A stretch of DNA of 57,705 nt from Bacteroidota bacterium (GTDB taxonomy: Bacteria > Bacteroidota > Bacteroidia > Bacteroidales > UBA7960), in assembly GCA_018335675.1 (NCBI GenBank), contig JAGXRQ010000072.1, positions 1-57,705 of the forward strand. Direction: 5' to 3'. The notes under the pieces are model-generated. The model saw only the letters and a list, made by a program, of their open reading frames with translations, was not told the origin of the DNA and made no database searches. The translations under genes were made by a program, and so were the position numbers. Of this stretch, positions 36,167 to 45,273 are shown piece by piece (position 1 is the stretch's first letter; every line of letters begins with the position of its first letter).

Positions 36167-37977
36167 TAGTTCCTATGCTAAAATATTCCTTCCTGGTTTA
36201 CCATAAGGAATACGAATCATTTTTAAATGATCTGCGAGACCTTGGCGTTGTTCATGTAAGTGAAAAACAAAAAGATGTTTCTGATGAAATCAGAGACAAG
36301 TATGATCAGATAAGGCAAATAAACAGTATTATCAAAGAGCTTCAGAAAAGAGAGATTAGTACTGTTAAAACAGACGGAATTGACGGAGAAAAAGCATTCG
36401 AAGAAGTTCAGTCATTACTGCTTGATATCGAACAAAAGCAACAGCAGCTTAGCATCCTAAAAAAAGAGATACAACACATTCAGCCTTGGGGAAATTTCAA
36501 TAACGAAACAATTAATAATCTTAAGGATAATGGTGTATTCATCAAGTTTTTCACTGTTTCTATAAGAAAATTTGATGCTGAGTGGGAGCAGAAATATCCT
36601 ATTCAGGTAATAAATCAACAGTCGGGTTTAACATACTTCGTTTTATTCCATAAAGAAGGAGAAGAAATTGAGATTGATGCTGAGGAGATGAGAGCTCCGG
36701 AGCATTCTGTTGCTGAACTAGTTATGCATCAGCAAAATTTAGAAAACAGCCTTGAAGAGATAAACAAAAAGCTTGACAAACATGCTGCAGAAAGTATTGA
36801 TGCAATAGAAAAGCATTTTCTTTCTGTTATTGAGATAACTGATTACAAAAAGGTTATTGAAAACACTCAGAAGGAAGCAGAAGATAAAATAATGATGTTG
36901 GAGGGCTGGGCGCCTGAACATAGAAGTGAAGAGCTGAATACCTTTATGGAAAATAATAAGATTCTTTTCATTTCGGAGAAACCAGATAAAGTAGAAAATG
37001 CTCCTATCCTACTTAAAAACCAAAAGTTTGCTCGCAAATTTGAAGTATTAGGAGAGCTTTATTCATTGCCAAAGTATGATGAACTTGACCTTACTCCTTT
37101 CTTTGCGCCATTTTATATGCTGTTCTTTGGCTTCTGCCTTGGGGATGTTGGATACGGGTTGATTCTGGCTATAGGTGCTTTGGTAGCTAAGGGAAAAGTG
37201 AAGAAAGAGATGAAGCAGGTTATGAGCTTAGTATTTTATCTTGGTTTATCAACAATCCTATTCGGTTTAATAGGTGGTACTTTCTTTGGAATACCTCTTT
37301 ATGATACAAATCTGCCAATATATAGAGACCTTGCTGTAATGTTTAAAGAAAAGGGCACTGATATTAATCAGATTTTGTTTAACCTATCACTTGTGCTTGG
37401 AGGAATACAGATAATTTTTGGTTTGATAATTAAAGTATTTAATGAAATCAAGCAGTTAGGAATTAGTTATGCTATTGGCACAATTGGTTGGGTAATATTA
37501 TTACTAGGGATTGTTATAATTGCATTAGTGAGTCATTTTGCCGGAATTCCAATGGAGGAACTAAAAACAATCACGTACGCTTTGGTTGGAGTTAGCGGTG
37601 TAATGATTTTATTGCTAAACAACCTTAAACGTAACATATTTATGAACGTTGGAGTTGGTTTGTGGGGCGTTTACAATATGGCAACCGGCATTTTGGGTGA
37701 TATGCTCTCATATATCAGGTTGTTTGCTCTGGGGATTTCAAGCGCTATTATGGGATTTGTGTTTAATAGTTTAGCAGTATCAATGAGTGGAAGTATCCCT
37801 GTATTAAATATTGTTATCATGATAATTATACTTGTGATAGGCCATGCAATTAATATATTTATGTCAGGTTTGGGCGCATTTGTGCACCCTATGCGTTTAA
37901 CGTTTGTAGAGTTTTACAAGAATGCCGGATTTTCCGGAGGAGGTAAAAAATATAATCCATTTAGAAAATTAACTTAA
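36163..37977 (+). CDS. ntpI: V-type ATP synthase subunit I (a-type stator)
   Basis: The 604-residue protein has a cytoplasmic half (1-310) of coiled coil that contacts the stalks and a C-terminal half of about seven or eight membrane helices. ELDLTPFFAPFYMLFFGFCLGDVGYGLIL and NMATGILGDMLSYIRLFALGISSAIMGFVFNSLA are typical; the last carries the conserved Arg facing the rotor ring. It forms the ion half-channels. K starts 26 bases later. Confidence 0.95.
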   Translation: MIVPMLKYSFLVYHKEYESFLNDLRDLGVVHVSEKQKDVSDEIRDKYDQIRQINSIIKELQKREISTVKTDGIDGEKAFEEVQSLLLDIEQKQQQLSILKKEIQHIQPWGNFNNETINNLKDNGVFIKFFTVSIRKFDAEWEQKYPIQVINQQSGLTYFVLFHKEGEEIEIDAEEMRAPEHSVAELVMHQQNLENSLEEINKKLDKHAAESIDAIEKHFLSVIEITDYKKVIENTQKEAEDKIMMLEGWAPEHRSEELNTFMENNKILFISEKPDKVENAPILLKNQKFARKFEVLGELYSLPKYDELDLTPFFAPFYMLFFGFCLGDVGYGLILAIGALVAKGKVKKEMKQVMSLVFYLGLSTILFGLIGGTFFGIPLYDTNLPIYRDLAVMFKEKGTDINQILFNLSLVLGGIQIIFGLIIKVFNEIKQLGISYAIGTIGWVILLLGIVIIALVSHFAGIPMEELKTITYALVGVSGVMILLLNNLKRNIFMNVGVGLWGVYNMATGILGDMLSYIRLFALGISSAIMGFVFNSLAVSMSGSIPVLNIVIMIIILVIGHAINIFMSGLGAFVHPMRLTFVEFYKNAGFSGGGKKYNPFRKLT

Positions 37978-37988
37978 AGTCTCACTAA

Positions 37989-38450
<462 letters not shown>

Positions 38451-38472
38451 AAGATATAAGATATCTCTTTTT

Positions 38473-38525
38473 AAAGCATCCTATTGTTTTCGGGAAACCG
38501 GAGATGGTAGGGTGCTTTTATTTTG
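38473..38525 (+). terminator. Terminator after the V-ATPase operon
   Basis: An 11-base arm aaagcatccta (38473-38483) pairs with tagggtgcttt (38508-38518), with one G-T pair. A 24-base loop lies between, and a T-rich run follows. It lies about 23 bases after the ntpK stop. Confidence 0.7.
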
Positions 38526-38617
38526 CAATTATCAAGGCTGCTGAGGTTGAACTGATTATGGAGAAAGGGATTGTGTGGATTGTGAAGATTTGAGAATGTT
38601 TTTTGGAAGTTTCCAGT

Positions 38618-39490
38618 TCACCTTAATTTTCCAAAAATCCGATTCACATCAATTTCCAATTTAGAAAACGCAAACCATTTTTTCCCAAGATCTTTTAAAG
38701 AGGCGCCTATGTGATAGATTTGATTATCTATTATTAAAAAACGATCATGACAATCATCGAACTTCTTTATTTTAAGATTTTTATATTGAACGTTAAATTT
38801 TTCAACATCCTGTAAGAGTTTACTGTTGATATTTTTAGAATAAATGCAGATTTCAACCTCTGGTTTCTTTTTGCTTAGCACAGTAAGAACTTGTTCATCC
38901 AAATAATTATCAAAAAGCAGGATGGTGTTTTCTGCGTTTCTAATCAGGTCTGAAACAAAAACGTGGGCATCAAAAACCTGCCCTTGAAAAAAGATGCCTT
39001 GTTTTGGTGTAAATTGATTTTGTTCCAAAGCTTTAAACAACTTATTGAAATTTTCATCATGTAGCAGAAGTTTCTGGTCTATCATATGAAACTTGTCAAA
39101 AATTTCGGCATTTTTAGTCAAATAATGTCTCATTTCAACGAAAGCGGACACTATCAATATGCTTACTTCTATTGCTTTTTTACTTCTCAGTACAGCTGAG
39201 AGCATTGAAACACCATGTTCGGTAAAAGCGAAGGGCAAATATTTCCTATGGCTTCCTTGTTTTGTTTCTAAGGTCGCAATTTGCGACCTTAAAATTTGAT
39301 ATTCTTTGGTATTTAATTTAAACATAAACTGTTCAGGAAATCTCTCAATGTTTCTTTTAACCTGTTCATTTAATCTCTTTACATCTACATCATATATAAT
39401 TGCGAGGTCACGATCCAGCATTACCTGCTTTCCACGTATATCGTAGATTCTACTCTTAATATTTTGAATTGGGAAGTCACTTTCTGTCAT
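38618..39490 (-). CDS. ORF6N-domain DNA-binding protein fused to a PLD-like domain
   Basis: The 290-residue protein starts with the ORF6N domain, found in phage and mobile-element regulators: IYDIRGKQVMLDRDLAIIYDVDVKRLNEQVKRNIERFPEQFMF. It continues to LPFAFTEHGVSMLSAVL. A helical middle follows, then a C-terminal segment (about 175-290) with strand-rich sequence and HDRFLIID plus IYHIGASLKDLGKKWFAF. That is the layout of a phospholipase-D-like site with H-x-R in place of H-x-K. The function is unknown. Phage antirepressor-like control or a nuclease role are both possible. It is an isolated minus-strand gene beside the V-ATPase terminator, with no phage genes around it. Confidence 0.85.
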   Translation of the reverse strand: MTESDFPIQNIKSRIYDIRGKQVMLDRDLAIIYDVDVKRLNEQVKRNIERFPEQFMFKLNTKEYQILRSQIATLETKQGSHRKYLPFAFTEHGVSMLSAVLRSKKAIEVSILIVSAFVEMRHYLTKNAEIFDKFHMIDQKLLLHDENFNKLFKALEQNQFTPKQGIFFQGQVFDAHVFVSDLIRNAENTILLFDNYLDEQVLTVLSKKKPEVEICIYSKNINSKLLQDVEKFNVQYKNLKIKKFDDCHDRFLIIDNQIYHIGASLKDLGKKWFAFSKLEIDVNRIFGKLR

Positions 39491-39527
39491 AAAATCTTTT
39501 GTTTATTGAAATAGCAAATTTATGCAA

Positions 39528-39535
39528 CAAAAATA
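39528..39535 (-). promoter_or_regulatory. Predicted -7 box of the ORF6N gene (TATTTTTG)
   Basis: A TAnnTTTG match on the minus strand, about 38 bases upstream of the ATG at 39490. Confidence 0.45.
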
Positions 39536-39648
39536 ATAAATTAACAATTATATTATACATATGCACATATTTAATCTACTAATTATTTTTTTACACCTAT
39601 TTGTTTATTTAGGTTGAAATTCTGGCGAAATATGGGATTGGGAGGATT

Positions 39649-39730
39649 GCAGATACGTGCCGTAAAGGCACGTCTGTACGGATATTGTCGTTTTTTTCAT
39701 AGTGGGACGTGCCTGCAGGCACGTCTTTAC
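39649..39730. repeat. Two degenerate copies of the gacgtgcc palindrome
   Basis: An imperfect hairpin at 39649-39679 (acgtgcc ... ggcacgt arms) is followed by 39702-39730, whose central 20 bases (39706-39725) are a perfect palindrome identical to the core of the element at 26528-26557. This is the main content of the 288-base gap between the ORF6N gene and asmA. Confidence 0.85.
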
Positions 39731-39778
39731 GGGCTGCCAATAAACATTTCAGCAATTAATAAACGGTAAGGTTTTATT

Positions 39779-42373
39779 TTAATCCCACTCAATTATAAAA
39801 TTGCCTTCTTCACGCTTTTTAACTTCTCGCTTTTCCTTTATCTTTTGAACTTCTTCGGGAGGTGTTTCTTCGAGTATAGTGTCTTTGGTTATTTTAAATT
39901 CTTTGCGGAAGATGTCCAAAAGGGTTTTCCTCTCCTCCTTAAGGTCTTCTCTAACCTTTTCCATTCTAGTTTTGCGATCGTATTTGAAGACCGGATTACT
40001 GATATTTCCTGTTACAAGAATATAGAGTGTAGTTTTGTTGCCATCGTCAATAATGTCTCCGTATTGTTCCTGAGGATTTCTGTTTTGACGATTCTTGCGT
40101 GCCAGCACATCCGAAAGTAATACTTGCAGTCGATAGTTTATATCATTATTAAACTTATGTTCTCCAGAAAGTTTTATGTTTATAGCGTTTGAGTTAATTT
40201 CCATGAATGGGATGTTAATTGTTTCATCCTTAATGGAAATTTTATTTTCCAATGTGGAAAACTTAATATGCTCTAGGTCTCCAATTTTAATAAACCTTGA
40301 CAACTTTAATACAGGCTCGTAATTAATTAGTTCTCCGTTATCAATTTTGAGGTCTGCATTTGCTTCAATGGTTTTCAAATCTACATCAAGATGAGGCGAC
40401 CAATTGCCTGAAAACTGTATTGTTGAATTTAACTTGCCCTTTATATGCTTATCCATTATTTCTTGCTGCCCAAAGTTATTCATTTGGTAGAATAGCTGCT
40501 GAATTTCAACATTTTCAGTGCTTCCAACACATCTAACTTTAAGCAAGTCTTCATTTTTCCCGTCAATTGTTCCGGCAAGAAATACTTTTCCGCCCATTGC
40601 ATTCAGAGAAACATCTTCAGCCATAAAAAATTTATTGCTGAGGTATAAAGAGCCCTTCACATTATTTGCTTCGAAATTTCGAAAGACAACATTATTTATA
40701 GTAGCTCCCAAACTGAAATCTAACTTGTCTGAAAAGCTTAATTTATAAGTTGTTTCCTTTCCTTTAGATTCAAAGAAAAGAAGTTCGTTCAAATTAATAT
40801 GATTGGCTTTAAAATTGGCATCAACAAAAAGTTTTTGGTTTTCAAAAAACAGATATGACAAGAAATTTCTAAAATTTCCTTTGAGATTGAAATCGCTAGC
40901 ACTAACTTTTCCGCTTAAAGATTCGACCACAAGATCGTTATTATTAAAGTTGAAAACTCCAGAAAAATTATTATACTCTTTTTTATCATCTTTCAATTTG
41001 AAGCTAACATTATTAAAGGAAAGCTTACCTCTTGAGGAGCTGTTTACAAAGTCAATTGGTCTAAATTCTTTCCCATTACTTATAGATCCGGAGAAAGAAA
41101 GCTCTAGATTTAAAATTCCAAGAGGATTTTGAAAAAATTCAATTTTGAAAAAATCTATAATATCTGCAATCTCAATATTAGATTTGATAGACATTTCAAT
41201 ATCAGGCCTGTTAAAGTTCAAAACAAATAACTCTCCTTCAAGAAATCCATTATTTAGTTGAGTTGAAAAATCTTTTAACACCAATGCAGAGGATGAAAGA
41301 TTTCTAAATCTTCCGTTATTAAATTTCCCATTGAAACTAAGGTTTTTCATTCTTACGTCTTTCTTCCGGTCGCTTACTTCAGCGTTAGTTACTGAAAACT
41401 CAGCGCTGATAAAAGGATTAACAACATTTGAAAATGTACCTGAAATTTTCGTTTTAAAAACTATATCCCCTTTTACTCTATAATCTTGAAAATATTCCTG
41501 AACAAAATCAGGCAGGTCGGAAATCAGATTCTGAATCTTAAGCCTGTCTGAAGCAACTGTAATATCAAGAAAAGTAAATTGTCCACGAAAATCAACCTCC
41601 CCTGTTACATCAAACTCGTGCTTATTTATTACAACCCCACCCTGCCTAAAAATGAATAGCTTGTTTTCAAATACATCAAGGAGAAGGTCAACTTTTGTCT
41701 CTTGAAATGCAACATACTCAGTGTCATCATATTTAATGTTTTCAGTAAAAAGTTCACCTACAATTGCAAGATTGTATTCGCTTTCTTTAAAAAGGCCTTT
41801 TAAATCAGCCTTATGAGTAAGAAAAGAGACATGAAGTTTGGCGAAGTAGTCATTATAATTTATTCTAACACGTTTAAGTATAACTCTCTGAAAGTCGAAT
41901 ACCATGCTTGCTTCAGAATCGTCTGATTTTTCACTTTCCCAAACAAGATAATTTACAGTACCATCTTTAAAAATAACAGGATTAAACTCGGCCAATGACA
42001 CTTCAAGTTCTTTGACTTCATATTGCTTCTTTAGCACATCTAGAAGATTAAACTGAAAATAAATTCTGCGAGCTGAGAGCAATGTGTCTTTTTCTAATTT
42101 GGGGGCATTTTCTAGAACAACGACATCATTGAGAGTTACTGAAACTAATGGAAAGCTTCTAAAAAAATTCACTCCAATATTACCAATTGAAGCTTCAGTT
42201 TTAATGTTTTTATTCAATTCATTTATAAAAGCCTCTTTGATCGTATCTCGGTAGATCCAGGCCAGCAGAGAGAGTGCAATAAAAACTACGAGGATAAAAA
42301 CAAATCCTGATATTAGAGCAATTTTCACAAACTGCCAAGCTAGTTTAAGATTTTTTTTAGTAGAGTTAGCCAT
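39779..42373 (-). CDS. AsmA-family envelope protein
   Basis: The 864-residue protein has one N-terminal membrane helix (LISGFVFILVVFIALSLLAWIY, residues about 18-40) and then a long run of beta-strand repeats, the AsmA/TamB-like plan. The AsmA C-terminal domain lies around residues 560-800 (VSLNAMGGKVFLAGTIDGK, INIKLSGEHKFNNDINYRLQVLLSD). A charged Lys/Glu-rich tail follows. Relatives carry lipids between membranes or influence outer-membrane assembly; this one is untested. It is the last gene of the ruvA-to-asmA run, 44 bases after rnhA. Confidence 0.87.
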   Translation of the reverse strand: MANSTKKNLKLAWQFVKIALISGFVFILVVFIALSLLAWIYRDTIKEAFINELNKNIKTEASIGNIGVNFFRSFPLVSVTLNDVVVLENAPKLEKDTLLSARRIYFQFNLLDVLKKQYEVKELEVSLAEFNPVIFKDGTVNYLVWESEKSDDSEASMVFDFQRVILKRVRINYNDYFAKLHVSFLTHKADLKGLFKESEYNLAIVGELFTENIKYDDTEYVAFQETKVDLLLDVFENKLFIFRQGGVVINKHEFDVTGEVDFRGQFTFLDITVASDRLKIQNLISDLPDFVQEYFQDYRVKGDIVFKTKISGTFSNVVNPFISAEFSVTNAEVSDRKKDVRMKNLSFNGKFNNGRFRNLSSSALVLKDFSTQLNNGFLEGELFVLNFNRPDIEMSIKSNIEIADIIDFFKIEFFQNPLGILNLELSFSGSISNGKEFRPIDFVNSSSRGKLSFNNVSFKLKDDKKEYNNFSGVFNFNNNDLVVESLSGKVSASDFNLKGNFRNFLSYLFFENQKLFVDANFKANHINLNELLFFESKGKETTYKLSFSDKLDFSLGATINNVVFRNFEANNVKGSLYLSNKFFMAEDVSLNAMGGKVFLAGTIDGKNEDLLKVRCVGSTENVEIQQLFYQMNNFGQQEIMDKHIKGKLNSTIQFSGNWSPHLDVDLKTIEANADLKIDNGELINYEPVLKLSRFIKIGDLEHIKFSTLENKISIKDETINIPFMEINSNAINIKLSGEHKFNNDINYRLQVLLSDVLARKNRQNRNPQEQYGDIIDDGNKTTLYILVTGNISNPVFKYDRKTRMEKVREDLKEERKTLLDIFRKEFKITKDTILEETPPEEVQKIKEKREVKKREEGNFIIEWD

Positions 42374-42417
42374 TCAAACACAAATTACTATTCAAAAACG
42401 TAATTAAATAATCCTTA

Positions 42418-43053
42418 TTATTTTCTTCCAAAATCAGCCGGGATTTCCCCCCAGGCTTTAGTTTCCCATTTAAGGATTCTATTATTCCATTGGTTATTTT
42501 GAAGCCAAAACTCAGCTCTGTCTATCAAATCGAAAAGTTCTTCATTGTTGGCGCTTGGCTCTAGCTTCGTTTTAGCTTTTTTATCCGCAACCCATTTCAT
42601 GGCAGTTTTACTATCGGAATAAATTGGAACATTCCAATTATTTTTTTTACATAAAGCAAGAGCATGGACAATAGCAAGGAATTCTCCAATATTATTTGTA
42701 CCTTCTTCAAATGGTCCCTGATGAAAAATTTGTTGTTTATTGGCTGTAAAAACTCCTTTATACTCCATCTTCCCCGGGGCACCACTACAGGCAGCATCAA
42801 CGCAAATGCTATTCTCTATTGGGTCGCCAAAATTTTTTAATTCTTGAGCCGACATTTCGGTTACAACATTCTTTTTATTAAGAAATTTCCATGGGTTTCC
42901 AGAAAAAGCTTCTTTGGCCATTTCCATTGTAGGAAATGATTTATATTTTGCTCCAGGGAATCCATCAATAGACTTTTTGCATTTATCCCATGTATTAAAA
43001 ATTCCCGGCTCTTTCCCTTCCCAAACAACGTAAAATTTCTTTTTTTCACTCAT
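42418..43053 (-). CDS. rnhA: Ribonuclease HI with N-terminal viroplasmin domain
   Basis: From the ATG at 43053 (1 base after thiL) the protein has 211 residues. The first 50 form the RNA:DNA-hybrid-binding viroplasmin domain (KKFYVVWEGKEPGIFNTWDKCKKSIDGFPGAKYKSF) as in eukaryotic RNase H1. The RNase H fold follows with acidic residues in CVDAACSG, GEFLAIVHA, YSDSKTAMKW and ANNEELFDLID. It removes RNA primers and R-loops. The longer frame from 43116 runs through thiL and is not needed. Confidence 0.93.
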   Translation of the reverse strand: MSEKKKFYVVWEGKEPGIFNTWDKCKKSIDGFPGAKYKSFPTMEMAKEAFSGNPWKFLNKKNVVTEMSAQELKNFGDPIENSICVDAACSGAPGKMEYKGVFTANKQQIFHQGPFEEGTNNIGEFLAIVHALALCKKNNWNVPIYSDSKTAMKWVADKKAKTKLEPSANNEELFDLIDRAEFWLQNNQWNNRILKWETKAWGEIPADFGRK

Positions 43054-43054
43054 A

Positions 43055-44122
43055 CTATACTCTATTATTCTTGAAAGCATCCCATCCTTGTGCTCTAAGC
43101 GGAATTTGTTTCCCATCAGCTGTAATTATATTCAAGCCATCACAAACATTGGTAATGTATCCTATAATTTTGATATATGGATTGTTTTGTAATTTTTCAA
43201 AATGCTCTTGGCCAACAGTAAAAAGTAATTCATAATCCTCTCCTCCACTAAGTGCGAAAGTGACCGGACTAATATTAAATTCCTCAGCAACAGATATAGT
43301 TTCAGGGTCAATTGGAATTTTATCCTCATATAAATAAGCTCCGGTTCTAGAATTTTTGCAAATATGCATAATTTCAGATGCCAACCCATCTGATACATCT
43401 ATCATAGACGTGGGCAGAATACTCATTTCATTAAGCTGTTCAATAATAAATTTGGATGCTTCCGGTTTAAGCTGTCTTTCAAGCACATATGAATAGTTTT
43501 CAATATCCGGCTGACTATTTGGATTAGCCATAAATACCTTTTTCTCTCTTTGCAGAACAAGTAAACCCGCGTATGCTGCACCCAGGTTTCCACTAACACA
43601 GATAAGATCGTTCTTTTTTGCACCTTTTCTATAAGTTATTTTATCCTTATCAACAGTGCCAACAGCCGTAACTGAAATAAACAAACCTGATGCAGAAGAG
43701 CAAGTATCTCCACCAACAAGATCAACTTTATATTTATCGCAGGCAAGTTTAATCCCTTCGTAAAATTCTTTCAAAGCATCTACTGTATATCGACTTGAAA
43801 TAGCAATGCCAACAACTATCTGAGTAGGCGTTCCATTCATTGCATATATATCTGATAAGTTAACAACAACAGATTTATAGCCCAAATGCTTTAAGGGTGT
43901 ATAAGCTATATCGAAATGAATGCCTTCTACCAATAAATCTTTAGTGATAAGCATTGCTTTATCACCACAATCAATTACAGCGGTATCATCTCCAATGGCC
44001 GTTATTGTAGATTTTAAAACTGGTTTAAAATCTGCAGTCAGAATATCTATAAGTTTAAATTCTCCAAGTTCTGAAATATTGATAATGTTTTGGTCTTCTT
44101 GCTTTTTATCTTTCTTCATCAT
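43055..44122 (-). CDS. thiL: Thiamine-monophosphate kinase
   Basis: The 355-residue enzyme phosphorylates thiamine monophosphate to the diphosphate cofactor. IGDDTAVIDCGDKAMLITKDLLVEGIHFD, LVGGDTCSSASGLFISVTAVG and MIDVSDGLASEIMHIC are the metal and substrate motifs of the AIR-synthase-like fold. It lies 27 bases after the DAHPS-CM gene and directly before rnhA. No THI-box riboswitch was seen in the 27-base spacer. Its product is needed by the TPP enzyme IorA. Confidence 0.95.
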   Translation of the reverse strand: MMKKDKKQEDQNIINISELGEFKLIDILTADFKPVLKSTITAIGDDTAVIDCGDKAMLITKDLLVEGIHFDIAYTPLKHLGYKSVVVNLSDIYAMNGTPTQIVVGIAISSRYTVDALKEFYEGIKLACDKYKVDLVGGDTCSSASGLFISVTAVGTVDKDKITYRKGAKKNDLICVSGNLGAAYAGLLVLQREKKVFMANPNSQPDIENYSYVLERQLKPEASKFIIEQLNEMSILPTSMIDVSDGLASEIMHICKNSRTGAYLYEDKIPIDPETISVAEEFNISPVTFALSGGEDYELLFTVGQEHFEKLQNNPYIKIIGYITNVCDGLNIITADGKQIPLRAQGWDAFKNNRV

Positions 44123-44149
44123 TATTTTGGTTAATCAGATTATTGAGTT

Positions 44150-45241
44150 TTATTCTTTGCTTTGAATTTTAATAGATTCCTGATGCAATGCTTCTAGCAG
44201 TTTCTTTAAAAAATCCCTGTCAATTCCAAGTTTAAAGCCGAGATTTAATCTATCTTCAAAAATATTATTCCATCTTTTTATTTGCAAAATGGTAATTTTC
44301 TCTTGTTTTTTTAACTGTCCAATTTCTTTAACAACATCCATTCGCTGGGCTAGCATGTTGATTATCTGGTAATCTATTTCATCAATCTCTTTTCGAAGAG
44401 ATTCTATTTTTTCCGTTTTACTTTTATGTTTTGCAAATTGAGTTTTGAATTCAAGCTTGCTCCATAAATCAATTAATGCAGCAGGAGTGATTTGCTGTTT
44501 TGAGTCGGTTAAAGCTTTGTCGGGTTGATAATGCGTTTCTATCATAAAACCATTCATATCGAGATCAATGGCTTGTTGACAAATTTGAGAAATAAGTTCG
44601 CGTGAACCAGCTATATGGCTAGGGTCGCATATTACAGGAAGATTTGGCATTCGCCTTTTTAGTTCAATTGGAATTTCCCAAAGAGGTGCATTTCTAAAAG
44701 CTGATTTTTCGTATGTGTTAAACCCTCTGTGAACAGCATATATTTCTGATATTCCGGCATTTATAATTCTTTCTATAACACCTGCCCAAAGATTTATGTC
44801 GGGATTAACAGGATTTTTAATCATAACGGGAATATTAACCCCTTTAAGAGCTTTTGCAATTTCATCAACTGAGAAAGGATTTACACCTGTTCGTGCACCA
44901 ATCCAAACCATATCTATATCATTTTTCAAGCATTCTTCAAGATGAACAGGTGTAGCAACTTCAACAGCAACCTTAAGTCCTGTAACTTGTTTAACATCCT
45001 TAAGCCACTGTAGAGCTTTATTTCCTGCACCTTCAAAACCTCCAGGACGAGTTCTTGGTTTCCAGATTCCGGCTCTGAAATAATCCACAATTCCGGCTTC
45101 CTTGAGTTGCATAGCAGTATTAAGCAACTGCTCAGGAGATTCGGCGCTGCATGGACCTGCAACCATAAGTTGAACTTTCTTTTTCAAGGTATTGAAATGT
45201 TCTTTATGAAAAATACAATCAAATGCACTGAAGCAATGCAA
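44150..45241 (-). CDS. Bifunctional DAHP synthase / chorismate mutase (type II)
   Basis: The 363-residue protein joins two shikimate-pathway enzymes. The DAHP synthase barrel (about 25-265) shows VAGPCSAESPEQLL, GIWKPRTRPGGFEG, MVWIGARTGVNPF, MIKNPVNPD and CDPSHIAGSR. An AroQ chorismate mutase follows (about 270-355: IESLRKEIDEIDYQIINMLAQRMDVVKEIG). The fusion lets the mutase product feed back on the first step in Bacteroidota. The start at 45241 adds about 25 residues before the barrel; a somewhat later start is possible. It is 32 bases downstream of sprA. Confidence 0.94.
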   Translation of the reverse strand: MHCFSAFDCIFHKEHFNTLKKKVQLMVAGPCSAESPEQLLNTAMQLKEAGIVDYFRAGIWKPRTRPGGFEGAGNKALQWLKDVKQVTGLKVAVEVATPVHLEECLKNDIDMVWIGARTGVNPFSVDEIAKALKGVNIPVMIKNPVNPDINLWAGVIERIINAGISEIYAVHRGFNTYEKSAFRNAPLWEIPIELKRRMPNLPVICDPSHIAGSRELISQICQQAIDLDMNGFMIETHYQPDKALTDSKQQITPAALIDLWSKLEFKTQFAKHKSKTEKIESLRKEIDEIDYQIINMLAQRMDVVKEIGQLKKQEKITILQIKRWNNIFEDRLNLGFKLGIDRDFLKKLLEALHQESIKIQSKE

Positions 45242-45273
45242 AATTACAACAAAATAAGATGATTGGTTATGAT

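Noticed and set aside
38618-39490. Prophage remnant
   Set aside because: Only one phage-associated domain is present; no integrase, structural or lysis genes and no att-like repeats were seen around it.
44123-44149. Thiamine riboswitch upstream of thiL
   Set aside because: The 27-base spacer is too short for a THI box.
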